Counted from the stretch's first letter, positions 8,001 through 18,533 are shown. The stretch is 21,362 nt of DNA from Parvularia atlantis (GCA_943704415.1 CALSCO010001308.1:1-21362); one strand, 5' to 3'. Numbers and translations: made by a program. Notes: generated by a model not told the origin, from the sequence alone.

Positions 8001-11000
8001 GCGGTGCCGCGAGGCGCGCACCTCCTTGATGCCGAGCCAGTCGGCCACATCGCGCGCGTTTGCCAGCGCGGTCGACAAGCCCACGAGGCGGATCTTGCTG
8101 TCGGTGTGCGCCGAGATGTAGCTGCGCGGCAGGGTCAGCGTAGGCACGCGCGGAGTCGTGTGGGGTCTGACGCACTTCATGCGCGACACGATGACCTCAA
8201 GCGTCGGGCCGCGGTCCTGCCCGAGCAGGTGGATCTCGTCGATCACCACCTGCGCACGCGTCCGTGTCAGCCGGCCGCTCTCTGCACTGGCGCCGTCTCA
8301 CGCGCGCACCAGCGACACCGCCTTGACGTAGTTGCGCGTCTGCCACGAGCGCGAGACGGCGTCCCACTTCTCCGGCGTGGTGATGATGATGTCGGAGCTG
8401 CAATACGCGGCTGAGCGAGCGCTGTCGCAAATGCGGCGCGGGGTCGGGCGCACCGCTCGATCGTACGCATGTCGGGCGTGACGTCGCCCGTGAGCTCGAC
8501 CAGGCGCTTGCCCGTGACGCGCACGAGGTCGCCCGACCACTCGTTCACGCGCTCGCGCACGAGCGCCTTGAGTGGCGCGATGTAGACGACCTGCGCGTGT
8601 GTCGTCAGCGCCGCAGCCTTGTGTGCCCTGTGCGAGCGTGCCTTGGATGACGGGTACTCGCGGAACGCGCGCCACATGGCGATCTCGGCAGCGATCGTCT
8701 TGCCTGTCGCGCGCACGGTCAGCGCGGCTAGCAGGCGAGACAGAAGCGCGCGCACCGGAGCCGGTGGGCGCGCCGAGCAGCACGTTGTGGTCGGTGTGGT
8801 ACAGCGCGTGGAAGATCTGCGTCTGCGGGCGGCACGGGTGAGCGTCGCGCCTGCAGCAACGCCAGGTGCACGCACACCTGGATCGGGTTAAAGTGCGTGA
8901 AACCGTACAGCGCCTCGATCTTGGGGTCCTGCAGCGCCGTCACGGGCAGCGGCTGCAGGTCCAGCAGCTCGGTGTGCTGCGCCCTGGGCGTCAGCGCAGG
9001 CGCACAGCACGCGCAACGAGCCCACGTGCCGGCGGGTGCCGGTCCGGAAGGATCAGGTGCCGGAACGACAGCGCGATCACCGTCTCGGCGCTGAGCCAGC
9101 GATCGGACACGGCGCGCACGTGGTACTGCGGCGGCAGCGGCTCGAAGATGGGGATGTTGAACACGAGCACATGCGGCTCGCGCTGCGGCGGCCCCGGGCG
9201 TGAGCGTGCATCAGCTTCGTCCCCGCCCGCTCACGCACGTGCTGTTTCTTGTGCAGGAGAAAGTACTCGGTGTGGTAAAAGTGCTCGTTGTTCGCGTCCT
9301 CGACCCAGATCCACCAGGGCTCGACCGAGCCGTGGATGCGCTCGTTCCAGTCAAAGTCGGCCGTGATCGTGAGCTGTACGCGCAGGACGGACCTGAGGCG
9401 GCCGCGACCGCTCAGGCTGCGCGTCTTGCTGCGCCAAGCGTGTGCACACCGCGTGATCGGCTGCACCGTCGCGTCGAGCTGCAGCAGCGGGAACTGGTGC
9501 ACGTAGCTCTTGACGACCTTTCCGAGGCGGTGGTGGTGGATGAGGTCGCCTGCACCGCGTCGCGCATCAGTCGGGCACGCCGCGGTCGTTCGAAGGCGCG
9601 CGCGCGTGCCGATCTCCAACGCGTCCATGTCGCGCATGCGGTCGAGGCTCGTGTTGGCCCGGTTCAGCTTCGTGATGACCTCAAACTCGATCATCGGCAG
9701 CTGCGCGAGCGGGTGCTCGAACGACCTGAGCCGGCAAGTCAGCGTGGGCGTTCGGCTCGGCGCGCAGTTCGCGCGCACCACTGCCGCCTGTCGATCGTCT
9801 TGCACAGGTTGAGCAGGCGCGACGCGACAGTGACCCACGACTTGCGCAAGGCCTGGCGTCCGAGCAGGTCAGCCCCCACGCGCGCGGTCGGCACAGCGCG
9901 CACCATCTCAAACATCGCTCGCATGATGCGCGACGCGTTCTGCACGACGTAGGCTGAGTCGGACACGAGGCTGAAGTCGTCCAGCACGCCGCGCGAGATG
10001 TACGTCTGCAGGAGGATGTTGACCTTGCCGTACGCATTCTCCGTGCCGCCCTGCGAGAAATGACGCTATGAGCCCGCAGACCGCGTCGCACGGTGCGCGC
10101 ACCTTGACCGGGCACACGGTCTGCTCTTGCAGCAAGCGCTCGAGCTCGGGCTGCTCCTCGTCGCGAACCTTGATGTTCTCAAACTCGGACGACTGCGACA
10201 CGAGCGCGAGCAAGTCCGGCTCGGTCATGGTCGATGCAAACTGCTCGTTGAACAGCTCGACCGTCAGGTACCGGATGTAGAAGTGCGACGCGATGCGCCC
10301 GAGGTCCGTCGGCGCGAGCGAGCTGGGCGGCAGTCCCGCGTCAGCAACCCTACGCTGTGCCGCGGCAGACGTGCACACCCGGAGCGCTCGTTGTAGCGGA
10401 TCATTTTGGCCTTGTCGAGCTGCAGCGCGCATTGGTGCACGAGCTCGCGCCTGTTTGACCGCGTGTCAGCCGCCGAGGTGCCCGCGCGCACGTGTGCACG
10501 CGCACCGCTTCAGGTGCAAGCCGGGGTCGCGCTCAATGTCCTCGTAGCTGAGGCCGTAGAAGAGCGCGTTCTTCTTCATGCGCACGTGCAGGTACGTGTA
10601 GCTCATCCACTCGATCGCCTGGGGCGCGCGCCGGGTCGGTGGGCGGGCGCGGCTACGCACGCACCACAGCGCGCACCTCGTCCACCGTGCTCACCGTGCC
10701 GAGCACGACCTCGGCGTTGAGGTTGTCGGTGAGCATCTTGATGAATTGCGACTCGATCGGCGTCTGCGATGTGACCTGGTTGAGGTAGTGCGTGAGCTGT
10801 GTGCCGCATGCGCGTGCGAGGTCAGTGCGGCTGCGGATCAGTCGGTGGGCAGGCGCGAGCCTTGTCGTGCGTCGTGACGATGATGCCCTCGCCGGACGTG
10901 TCAAACTGCGGCCGGCCCGCGCGGCCAAAGATCTGCATCACGTCGAGAATGCCCAGGTCGACGAAGGCTGGCGGGGCGTGCTCAGCGTGAACGCGGGGCA

Positions 11001-14000
11001 GACACGGCGGCCGGGCGCGCACCGCCCTTCTCGGCGTTGTACAGCTGCGTGCCCTTGATGATCACAGTGTGCGCCGGCAGGTTGACACCCCACGCGAGCG
11101 TGGCCGTGCAGCAGAGCACGCGGATCATGCCGTCGCTGAACACCTGGGCGTGCGGGCGTGCCGTCAGGTCGTGCCCGCCTGCCACCCGCGGTGCTGCGAC
11201 GCGCCTTCTCGACCAGGTTGCGGTCGGCGCGCAGCATGCCTGCGTTGTGGCAGCCAAAGCCGCTTGCAAACAGCTCCTGCGCCAGCGTGAGCGGCGACGG
11301 CGCGTACATGCCCGCGCCGGCGCACCCGCAGCTCGCGGTTCTTGGACTTGCCCACCTGGTTCTGCGCCGTGATCCAGCGCGGGTTGTTGGCGTCCGGCTT
11401 GAACAGGTCCGTCAGGCCCTTCTTGCTGGCCATGTCGCGAAGTACCTGCGACGTCTTGACCGTGTCCTTGCGCGAGTGCACAAAGACCATGACCTGGTGC
11501 CCCTGTCGCAGGCTTGATCGCGGACGCCTTATTTCAGCCGCTGACGGCAGACGCAACGAGTAGCACGGCAGCCGCACCGGTCGACGATCTTGTCAAAGCA
11601 GATCTCGTTCATCACCTGCACCTGCCGCATCACGCCCTTCGGCTTCACGCCGATGAACTGCTGCGACAGTGGCACAGGGCGGAAGCCGTTGTCAAAGTAG
11701 AACAGGCCGACCTGGCACGCGCAGCGATAGGCCTCAGCAACCCTACTCTTCCCTCGCGATGTGCGCACCATCGGGTTGACGCGCAGGAACTGAGCCACGT
11801 CGATGTAGTTGGGCAGCGTCGCCGACAGACCGACGATGCGGATCATCGACTGCGTCGACTCGACCTGCCCGCGCGACACCGTCAGCCAGCAAGCATGCGG
11901 CGGCGTGCACACACCTGGCGCAGCGTGCGCGCGATGAGCGTCTCAATCACAGGGCCGCGGTCGTCGTGCAGCAGGTGGACCTCGTCGATGATGAGCAGGC
12001 GCACCTGGAGCACGGCCGTCAGCGCGCAGCGCGGCGTCACTCGCCCGTCCGCCGCGGCACCTGCTGCGCCAGGCCCACGTCGCCCGTGTTCTTGCGCGTG
12101 ACGACGTCCCACTTCTCGGGCGTGGTCACGATCACCTGCGTCGCTTGGATCTCGGCCTTGGTCATCTGCATGTCGCCTGCGAGCACGGCTCAGCCAAGCA
12201 CAGGGGCAAACGCGCGAGCCGCGCACCCGTGAGCTCGGCCACAGTGACGCCGAGGTAGCTGAGGCGGCCCGAGAACTTGCGCACGACCTGCGGCGCGGCC
12301 AACGTCAGCGCAGGACAGAGACGCAACCGGAAGCTTGCCTCGGCCGCGAGCGCCTTCATCGGCGCGACGTAGATGATCTTGAACTGCGACAGGTCGTACT
12401 TGCCGCGGACGACGTGCTGCGCGCCCTGCTGTGAGCGTGGCCGGGCCATGCTGCGGCGTGCACGCACGTTCTTCATCTCGTGCAGGATCGTCATCATCGC
12501 CACGTCCGTCTTGCCGGCGCCCGTGGGCGCGCACACGAGCATGTTCTCGTTCGTGTTGTACGCCACGTTGAACACGATCGACTGTAGCCGGTTGAGCGAC
12601 TTGTACCCGGCGAAGGCTGCATGTGCGCGCGTTGATGAGCGTGCACTGCGGCGCACACCCCAGCACGGCGCACCCTGCCGCGCAAACTCGTCAAACATCG
12701 TGATCTCCACCGGCTCCTCCATGTCCATGCGCGCGGCCGGCTGCCGGGCGCTGCGTGAGACGCAAAACACGGCGCGGGCGCGGCACGAGCGCACCTTGGA
12801 CACGGGGATCGAAACCTCCTCAAAGTCTTTGTCGTCGCGGCGCGTTGTGCCGGCGGGCAGTGCCAGCTTCTGGCCGTTCCAGTTGATCTGCGCCGGCTGC
12901 GACGTCGTGTAGACCTGCAGCGCGCGTGTGGGCGGCACGGCGACCCCTCGCGCAATGCGCGCACGTTCGGGTAGACGATTGCGGGCGCCGTGACGCGGTC
13001 GGACGAGAACAGCGGCGCGTGCGCGGCGTCCTCGAGTTGCCGGCGGCGCGTGTCGAGCAGGTCGATCGTGTCGAAGCCGAGCGCCGCCGCCAGCGCGGTC
13101 TGGTCGTCGGCCGAGATGGCTGCGGGGCGCGTGCGGCGTCAGCGTGCGAGGAGCGCAGGACGGGAGGCGCACACGCACCGCCGCCCTTTTTGGACGCGCG
13201 CTTCTCCTCCTTGCGCACGAGCTTGGCCAGGCGCTTCTCGGCCTCGGTTTGGATCGTCACCTGCGGACCCACGGCCGGCGCACGGCGTCCTGATGCGACC
13301 ACGCGCTCTCAGCCGGCACTGTGAGGCCACATGCGCGCAGCGCACACACCCTTGGCCGTGTCATGCGACTTGTCGACGGCCGTGCCCGAGACGTGCGCGA
13401 TCGTGCGCAGGGCCTCCTGGACGGCGGCAACGATCTGTCGCAAGCAGTGAGCGCTGGTGTGCCATACAGCCACGCCGCACCTCGCTCCGCTTCTCGAGCA
13501 GGCGCTGCACCGTCTCAATTGAGTCGTAGCCGACCATGTCGAACAGCTCCGACTGGATGTCTGGCGTTGAGCGGTTCGACCTGGCAATGCAAGGAGCATG
13601 AGCACAGGCAGTACACACGGCACAGAGCGCACCGCAGCATGTCGAACACGGTCATCGACAGGTCCTCGGCCGAGATTCCCTCGGCGCCCTGGAGCACGTT
13701 GCGCAGGAAGAATCGGTCGATCGGTGCGTCGAGCGCGCTCTTCGGCTTGGCGTCGTCCTTCGTGGCCCTCGGCTCGCCTGCGCCTGGCTCAGACACGGCG
13801 ATGAGGGGAGAGGGTGCACGCGCACGCGGCGCACCCTCGACGGCCTTGCCCTTGCCGCGCCCGTCCGCCGCAGACGCCAGGCGGGTCGACGGGTCCGGGA
13901 AGAGGGTCGGGCCGAAGAATGCAGCGGCCTCGCGCGTGTCGTGCTTTGTGCGCGGTGCGGCGGTGAGCGCGGCTCAGACAGTGCCCACGCACACGCGTCG

Positions 14001-14721
14001 CCGCACCAGGATCTGGTCGCGCGCATGCATCGGGTCCACAAACGCGAGGTCGGCGCCAAACTCTTGGGGCCGCGGGAATCGGTCTGGCGCGCAACGTGTT
14101 AGATTGGCCGACGAGCCGTTTCGCGCGCCGCACCGTTGAACGACTTGGACGCGAGCACGATGCTGACCTCGCGCGCGATGTCGCGCAGGTCGGCAAAGTC
14201 GCGCTGCTCGATCACGCCGCAGACCGACATCAGCTCCTCGCGCGCCTCGCGCTCGTCGACTGCTTCGGCGCCGAGCACACGCAACACGGCGAGCGTCGCG
14301 CTGTGGAAGGCGTCGCCCGAGAGCTCGTCGCCGACGACGCGACGCATGCGGGCGACCAACTGCCGATTGCCGCCGCGCCGTCAGTCGAGGCCGCGGGCCT
14401 ACGAGGGGAAACGCGATCGCGCCTTGCGGTACGCATCGTGCTCTTCGCGCTTGTCCGACGCGTCCAGCAGCGCGACGCGCGCCCACTGCGTCGCCTCCTC
14501 CCTGTGCGCGCGGTGATTGCGCGGGCGGCATTCAGCATGCGCATCGGCATCAGGCGCTTGCGCAACTCGTCGAGCCCGCTCGCGACGGCGCGCATCTGCT
14601 CGCGGCGCTCGGCCGTCTGCTTGAGCAGCAGGAACATGCGCGCCGCGCCCGCCACGGCCCCGTCCGACGTCCGCGCCGCGCGCAGCGCGCCGGTTAAGCG
14701 TGGCGCATCGAGCACGGTCAT
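5066..14721 (-). CDS. SLH1: SLH1/ASCC3: Ski2-like two-cassette helicase of the RQT/ASC-1 complex
   Basis: ATP-dependent helicase that splits collided ribosomes in ribosome-associated quality control (RQT complex); cytosolic. About 58 exons give 6525 nt, 2174 residues (ASCC3 is about 2200). N-terminal PRLTGALR matches ASCC3. [12 protein letters not shown] lies near residue 300. Cassette 1: APTGAGKT (about 510), [35 protein letters not shown] (about 615), [57 protein letters not shown], then a Sec63 domain. Cassette 2: APTGSGKT (about 1358), [25 protein letters not shown] (about 1460), [42 protein letters not shown], then a second Sec63 domain ending [27 protein letters not shown] and [12 protein letters not shown] favour SLH1/ASCC3 over BRR2. 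Both ATPase sites look intact. Confidence 0.93.
10797..10860 (-). other. GC-AG intron (SLH1 intron 23)
   Basis: 64 nt, donor AAG|GCTCGC, two branch-like motifs (ACTGAT and ACTGAC), acceptor ACACAG. There is no GT at all before the branch region. It joins VTTHDK to [18 protein letters not shown], which is invariant in the family. Confidence 0.9.
11144..11204 (-). other. GC-AG intron (SLH1 intron 21)
   Basis: 61 nt, donor AAG|GCGCGT, with CCTGAC before the acceptor. It joins NLVEK to [19 protein letters not shown]. All internal GT dinucleotides near the donor give the wrong phase, so GC use is forced by the frame. Confidence 0.88.
14360..14422 (-). other. GC-AG intron (SLH1 intron 2)
   Basis: 63 nt, donor AAG|GCGCGA, with ACTGAC before the acceptor. 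The length is a multiple of three but read-through meets an in-frame TAG. Internal GT donors leave the wrong phase. It joins DAYRK to [15 protein letters not shown]. Confidence 0.82.
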
Positions 14722-14765
14722 GATTCGAGTGTCGACTGCGTGGGTGAAAGTGCCGTTTTGACGGC
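14722..14765. promoter_or_regulatory. 44-bp divergent gap SLH1/MRN1
   Basis: Separates the ATG of SLH1 (14721, minus) from the ATG of the RRM gene (14766, plus). It holds a GTCGAC palindrome and a short T run, but no recognised promoter element. Both starts are well supported: PRLTGALR follows the SLH1 start at once, and the RRM gene has no earlier in-frame ATG in this gap. Confidence 0.6.
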
Positions 14766-15149
14766 ATGGCGGAGGCGCAGAGACGGCGCCGCGCCGCCGA
14801 CAGCGACGAGGGCGACGCGGGCGACGAGGGCGACGTCTACGACGCGGCGGACGCGGACGTGGCGGTGACGAGGAAGGCGGACGAGGAGGATGAGGGACGT
14901 CCGGGGAAGCGGCAGCGTGTGGAGGAGGAGGAGGAGGAGGAGGAGGAGGAGGAGGGCGACGATGACGGGGTGAACGACGAGGGCGCCGTGCGCGTGACGG
15001 TGGGCGAGATGGAGCCGCGGCTGGACGAGGACGAGGTGGAGCCGACCGACGGCGGGTTCGTGCATGACGACGACCACCTCGCGGAGCAGCCGGCCGTGGG
15101 CGAGAAGGACGCGGAGCACAATGAGCATCACGAGGATCACGAGGAGCAA

Positions 15150-15205
<56 letters not shown>

Positions 15206-18200
15206 CGCGCCGCACGACCGCCAGCCGCGCTCGCTGCACGAGATGGAGGTGCACGACGACGGTGAGGAGGACAACTACGACGGCGAGGGCGACGATAGCG
15301 AAGCCGACGACATTGGCGACGGCGAGGGCGAGGGCGAGGGCGCTGAGGGCGATGAGGCGGCAGCAAAAGGTGGCGCGCCCAAGACGGCGGGCCCGGCCGA
15401 GACGGAGGGCGCAGCGGACGCCGAGGGCGCAGCGGCGCCGACGACCGACGCGGACAAGGCGCAGGGCGAGGCGGCCACGGGCGACGACAGCGCGAACGGC
15501 AAGGCCGAGGGCGAGGGCGAGGCGGCGGCCGGGACAGCGACGGCGGCGACGCGCAAGCGCGGTGTGCGCGGCGGGCGCAAGACGCGCGACAGCGGCCTGC
15601 CGCGCGTGGTGTACTTTGGCAACCTGGACGAGTCAACGACGCTGGCGCACGTCATGGAGGCCGTCTACGGCGGGCTGATCGAGTCGTGCCGGCTGTCTCC
15701 CCAGCAGCACTGCGCGTTTGTGACGTTTGTGCACGCCCTGGACGCGCGGCGGTATGTCGAGATGATCCTGCACACGGGCGTGACGATCAACAACAAGCCG
15801 GCCAAGATCGGGTGGGGCCGCAACCCGCACGTCGACCCCAAAGTGCAGCGTGCGATCCAGCAGGGCAGCACGCGCTCAGTATTCGTGGGCTCAATCACGT
15901 CCGAGATGACCGAGGTGCTGCGACTGCGCCGCGTCGTTGACATTCACTGACGATTGCAACGCGTGCAGGAGTGGTTCCGCAAGGAGCTCTCGCGCTTCGG
16001 CGTGATTGAGAAGGTGCGCTTCCTGCCCGAGAAGCCGATTGCGTTTGTGCACTTTGCGTCGGTCGCGGCTGCGATGAGCTGCGTCGCCGGTGCGCTGCGC
16101 GTGTGCGGCTGCAGCGCGCAGTGGGTGGGCTGAGTGGCCGTGCGCAGCGCTCAACGAGGATGAGGAGTTTCACAAGAAGCACAAGGTCAACTACGGCAAG
16201 GACCCGTGCAACCGGCCCCCGCCCCGCAACGCCATCCCGCGCTTCTCTCAGACGATGATGCCGAGCGGCGGCGGCAGCGGCGGTGGCGGCGGGCGCGGCG
16301 GCGGCGGAATGATGCACGGCGGCGGCGGCATGATGCACGGCGGCATGGGCATGGGCATGGGCATGGGCGGCATGAACATGGGCATGAACATGGGCGGCGG
16401 CATGGGCAAGGGCCAGGGCGGCCCGTCGCGCACGGTGTACCTGGGCAATCTCGACCCGGCGACGACGTACGACGAGCTGTGCGCGCACATCCGTGGCGGC
16501 GCGCTCGAGAACATCAAGGTGCGTCGCGCGTGCGCGGCCGCGCGTGATGCGGCTCACGACGGTCGCGCCCGGGCAGATCATCCCGGAAAAGTCGTACGCG
16601 TTTGCGTCGTTTGTGACGGAGGAGGGCGCGTCAATCTTCTTCGAGTACGCGTCCGAGAACCCGCTCATGATCCGCGGCCGCACGGTCAAGGCACGTGCAA
16701 CGCGTGGTCGCCTGTGTGCACTGCCGTCGATGACATGGCGCGCGCATAGCTGGGCTGGGGCAAGAACTCGCCCATCCCGAGCGACGTCGCGCAGGCGATC
16801 CATCAGCACCGGGCGACGCGCAACGTGTACATCGGCAACGTACGACGCGCGCCCGGATGCGCCGTCGTGCTTGCCTCTCATGCCGCGCGCCGGGCACAGA
16901 TCGACGAGGGCCTGACCGAGTCGCGTCTGCAGAACGACTTTGGCGAGTACGGCACGATCGAGCGCATCCAGGTCGTCAGCGACCGCCAGTGCGCCTTTGT
17001 CGAGTTCACGTCGATCGCGTCGGCCATGCGCGCGGTGCAGGCCGCCCCGACCAAGTCGCCCTATTCCAGCTACCGCGTCAACTACGGCAAGGACTCGTGC
17101 GCGCAGCAGCCCAAGAACTTTGTGCGCAAGATCCACTCGATGGGCGGGCGCGGCGGCATGCTGCAGCCGCAGCTCGGCGGCGGACGCGCGCTCCTGCCCC
17201 CGCCCAACGCCGTCGTCAACTTGCAGCCGCGCGCGCCGTCGCTCTTGGGTGAGATGCCGACGGGCCCGTACCTCGGCATGCCGCGTGGCGGGAGCCTCCT
17301 GCCGATGCTGGGCCAGCAGCGCCAGGAGTACCTTCTGCCGCCGCCGCCTGGTGGCCAGCAGATGGGCGGGTACGGGCCAGGGCCCGACTACGGCAGCGAC
17401 CGCGGCGGGCGCGGGGGCGGCACGCGGCAGCCGTACGGCGACTACGGCAGGAGACCTGAGCCGCAGCGCGGCTACGACGGCGACGGCGACGACATGGGTG
17501 GGCGCTACGACCCGTACGACCGCGGCTACGGCCAGGGCGGACGCTCGGGCCCGCCGCCGCGCCGCGATCAGTCGGGCTACGACGAGCCGTACGACCGCGA
17601 CATGCGCAGGGAGCAGCGGCCCCACCCGCAGCAGCCCAGCTACGGCCAGCAGGCGCCCCCGCAGCAGTACGCGCATGCGCCGGGCTACGGCCAGCCCGTG
17701 TACGGCCAGCAGGCGCCTCCGCAGTCGCAGCCGGGCTACGCACAGCCGGCTTACGGGCAGCCACAGCAGCCGGCGTACGCGCAGCCGCAGCCTCAGCCGG
17801 CGTATGCGCAGCCGCAACCGGGCTACCCGCAGCCGGGCTATGCGCAGCCGGGCTACCCGCAGCCGTATGGGCAGCAGCCGGCGTACGCGCAGCCGCAACC
17901 AACGCAGCTACAGCCGGCGTACGGGCAGCCGCAGCCCTACGGTGTCGCCGTGCCGCAACCGGCAGTGGCGCAGCCGGTGGCGCAGCCCAACCCGTACTAC
18001 CCGCAAGCCACCGCCGCCGCCCAGGCTGTGGCACCCGGCGCTGCCGCGTTGCAGGCCGCGCAGCAGCAGCAGGCGACGGTGTACGCGGCCGCGTACGCGC
18101 AGGCGTTTGCGGTGCGTGCCCGTGCGCTCGTGTGGCATCGGCGCAGCTGACACGTGCTGGCGCTGTGCAGGCGGCGATGAACCAGTACATGGGCCAGCAG

Positions 18201-18533
18201 ACGTACGGCGCGGCGGGTGCGGCACCGACGGCCGCCTCAGGCATGCCGGCCGCCGCGCCAGCCGCAGCAACACCAGCGTACGGCACCGACGTGCAGGCGC
18301 AGCAGCAGGCGCGATCTGCTGAATGCCGCCGGTCGAGACCCAGCGTGCTGACGCGCTCGCCGCAGGCCGCCTACGCCGCCATGTACTACAGCGGCAAGTA
18401 CACGCAGGAGCAGCTGCAGCAGATGTACGCCGCCTACACGACCGCGGCCGCGACGGCCGCTGCGCCGGCTGCGGGCGCCAAGGTACAGCGGGGCAATGCC
18501 GCGGGTGGCGGAGGTGGTGGCAAGCGCAAGTGA
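14766..18533 (+). CDS. MRN1: MRN1/nrd1-like mRNA-binding protein: four RRMs with acidic polyQ and Tyr/Gln-rich tails
   Basis: Post-transcriptional regulator of the yeast Mrn1 / fission-yeast nrd1 (msa2) family; binds mRNA, cytoplasmic. Eight exons (14766-15914, 15969-16089, 16148-16518, 16577-16690, 16750-16839, 16900-18111, 18171-18308, 18366-18533) sum to 3363 nt, 1120 residues, about twice fission-yeast nrd1. RRMs: about 280-352 (VVYFGNL, KIGWGRN), 368-445 ([17 protein letters not shown]), 517-595 (TVYLGNL, LGWGKN), 608-690 ([17 protein letters not shown]). The alternating GWGK and NYGKD ends are the family hallmark. An acidic N-terminus carries E11 and Q19 runs, a Gly/Met linker joins RRM2 to RRM3, and a C-terminus of about 430 residues is rich in Gly, Arg, Tyr, Gln and Pro. 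Intron 4 (16691-16749) is GC-AG and forced by frame; intron 7 (18309-18365) is a probable GC-AG. Confidence 0.9.
14922..14954 (+). repeat. Pure GAG run, poly-glutamate E11
   Basis: Eleven uninterrupted GAG codons (residues 53-63) in the acidic N-terminal tail of the RRM protein. A perfect trinucleotide tract, so likely length-variable between strains. Confidence 0.95.
15147..15203 (+). repeat. CAG/CAA run, poly-glutamine Q19
   Basis: Nineteen Gln codons (residues 128-146): one CAA, seven CAG, one CAA, ten CAG. It follows a His/Glu/Asp-rich stretch and precedes RAPHDR. PolyQ of this kind is common in low-complexity tails of RNA-binding proteins. Confidence 0.95.
16257..16424 (+). repeat. Gly/Met/His-rich linker between RRM2 and RRM3
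   Basis: Encodes a run of GGGSGGGGG, two GMMHGG units, then MGMG and MNMG dipeptide repeats (about residues 460-515). It is a coding low-complexity linker, in frame with both flanking RRMs. Confidence 0.9.
16691..16749 (+). other. GC-AG intron (MRN1 intron 4)
   Basis: 59 nt, donor AAG|GCACGT, acceptor GCATAG. It joins RGRTVK to LGWGKNS, the conserved end of RRM3. None of the internal GT dinucleotides is in phase 0, so GC use is forced. Confidence 0.9.
17437..17950 (+). repeat. Imperfect GYGQ / QPGY / QPAYAQ repeat tract
   Basis: Encodes degenerate short repeats of Tyr, Gln, Pro, Gly and Ala (units such as [10 protein letters not shown] and QPAYAQPQ), preceded by an Arg/Gly/Tyr/Asp-rich segment. 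Composition is like prion-like domains that drive RNP condensates. Repeat units about 15-24 bp long recur in the DNA. Confidence 0.85.
18309..18365 (+). other. Probable GC-AG intron, in-frame if retained (MRN1 intron 7)
   Basis: 57 nt, donor CAG|GCGCGA, GTGCTGAC before the acceptor CCGCAG. It has no stop and is a multiple of three. Splicing gives [16 protein letters not shown], which fits the Ala/Gln/Tyr composition. Retention adds 19 basic residues unlike their surroundings. Confidence 0.65.

Larger units (their letters stand above)
5066..14721 (-). other. Intron map of SLH1 (57 introns, 10 with GC donors)
   Basis: Introns 5' to 3' (high-low; * = GC donor): 14557-14502*, 14422-14360*, 14133-14084, 14006-13944, 13834-13778, 13632-13581, 13480-13435, 13349-13290, 13178-13120, 12964-12915, 12794-12741, 12673-12617, 12467-12417, 12338-12288*, 12226-12177, 12060-12005, 11914-11865, 11768-11712, 11577-11513, 11325-11277, 11204-11144*, 11022-10968, 10860-10797*, 10676-10619, 10505-10451, 10378-10323, 10102-10051, 9903-9853, 9778-9726, 9609-9550*, 9449-9393, 9238-9183, 9029-8977*, 8877-8823, 8755-8704, 8641-8591*, 8453-8398, 8309-8250, 8175-8122, 8021-7966, 7911-7864, 7757-7695, 7611-7560, 7503-7444, 7381-7321, 7276-7225, 7076-7017, 6873-6827, 6705-6655, 6585-6524, 6386-6326, 6232-6179*, 6037-5981*, 5821-5769, 5684-5634, 5426-5371, 5259-5228 (uncertain). 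The resulting coding length divides by three. Individual boundaries rest on frame and family alignment, not on transcripts. Confidence 0.8.

Noticed and set aside
8977-9017. A 41-nt GT-AG intron in SLH1 instead of the GC-AG intron at 9029
   Set aside because: It would insert four residues into the near-invariant [15 protein letters not shown]. The 53-nt GC-AG intron restores the family sequence exactly.
13778-13834. Doubt whether the 57-nt segment in the SLH1 N-terminus is coding
   Set aside because: It is stop-free and in frame, in a poorly conserved region. I treated it as a GT-AG intron because of its GTGCGC donor, branch-like CTGAG and CAG end, but retention cannot be excluded.
5066-14721. 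BRR2 (U5 snRNP helicase) as the identity of the large gene
   Set aside because: The N-terminal PRLTGALR, the [15 protein letters not shown] linker, the [10 protein letters not shown] segment and the MGLDQQ ending match SLH1/ASCC3. BRR2-specific N-terminal segments are absent.
14718-15254. Antisense poly-leucine open frame over the GAG and CAG tracts, looking like a membrane segment
   Set aside because: The Leu runs are simply the complement of the Glu and Gln tracts in the first exon of MRN1. There is no independent evidence of a gene.
15895-17898. A long minus-strand open frame (667 codons) antisense to MRN1, rich in Arg, Leu, Ala and His
   Set aside because: It mirrors the GC-rich, repetitive coding sequence of the MRN1 C-terminus. 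It crosses spliced introns, shows no family motif, and its composition follows from the repeats.
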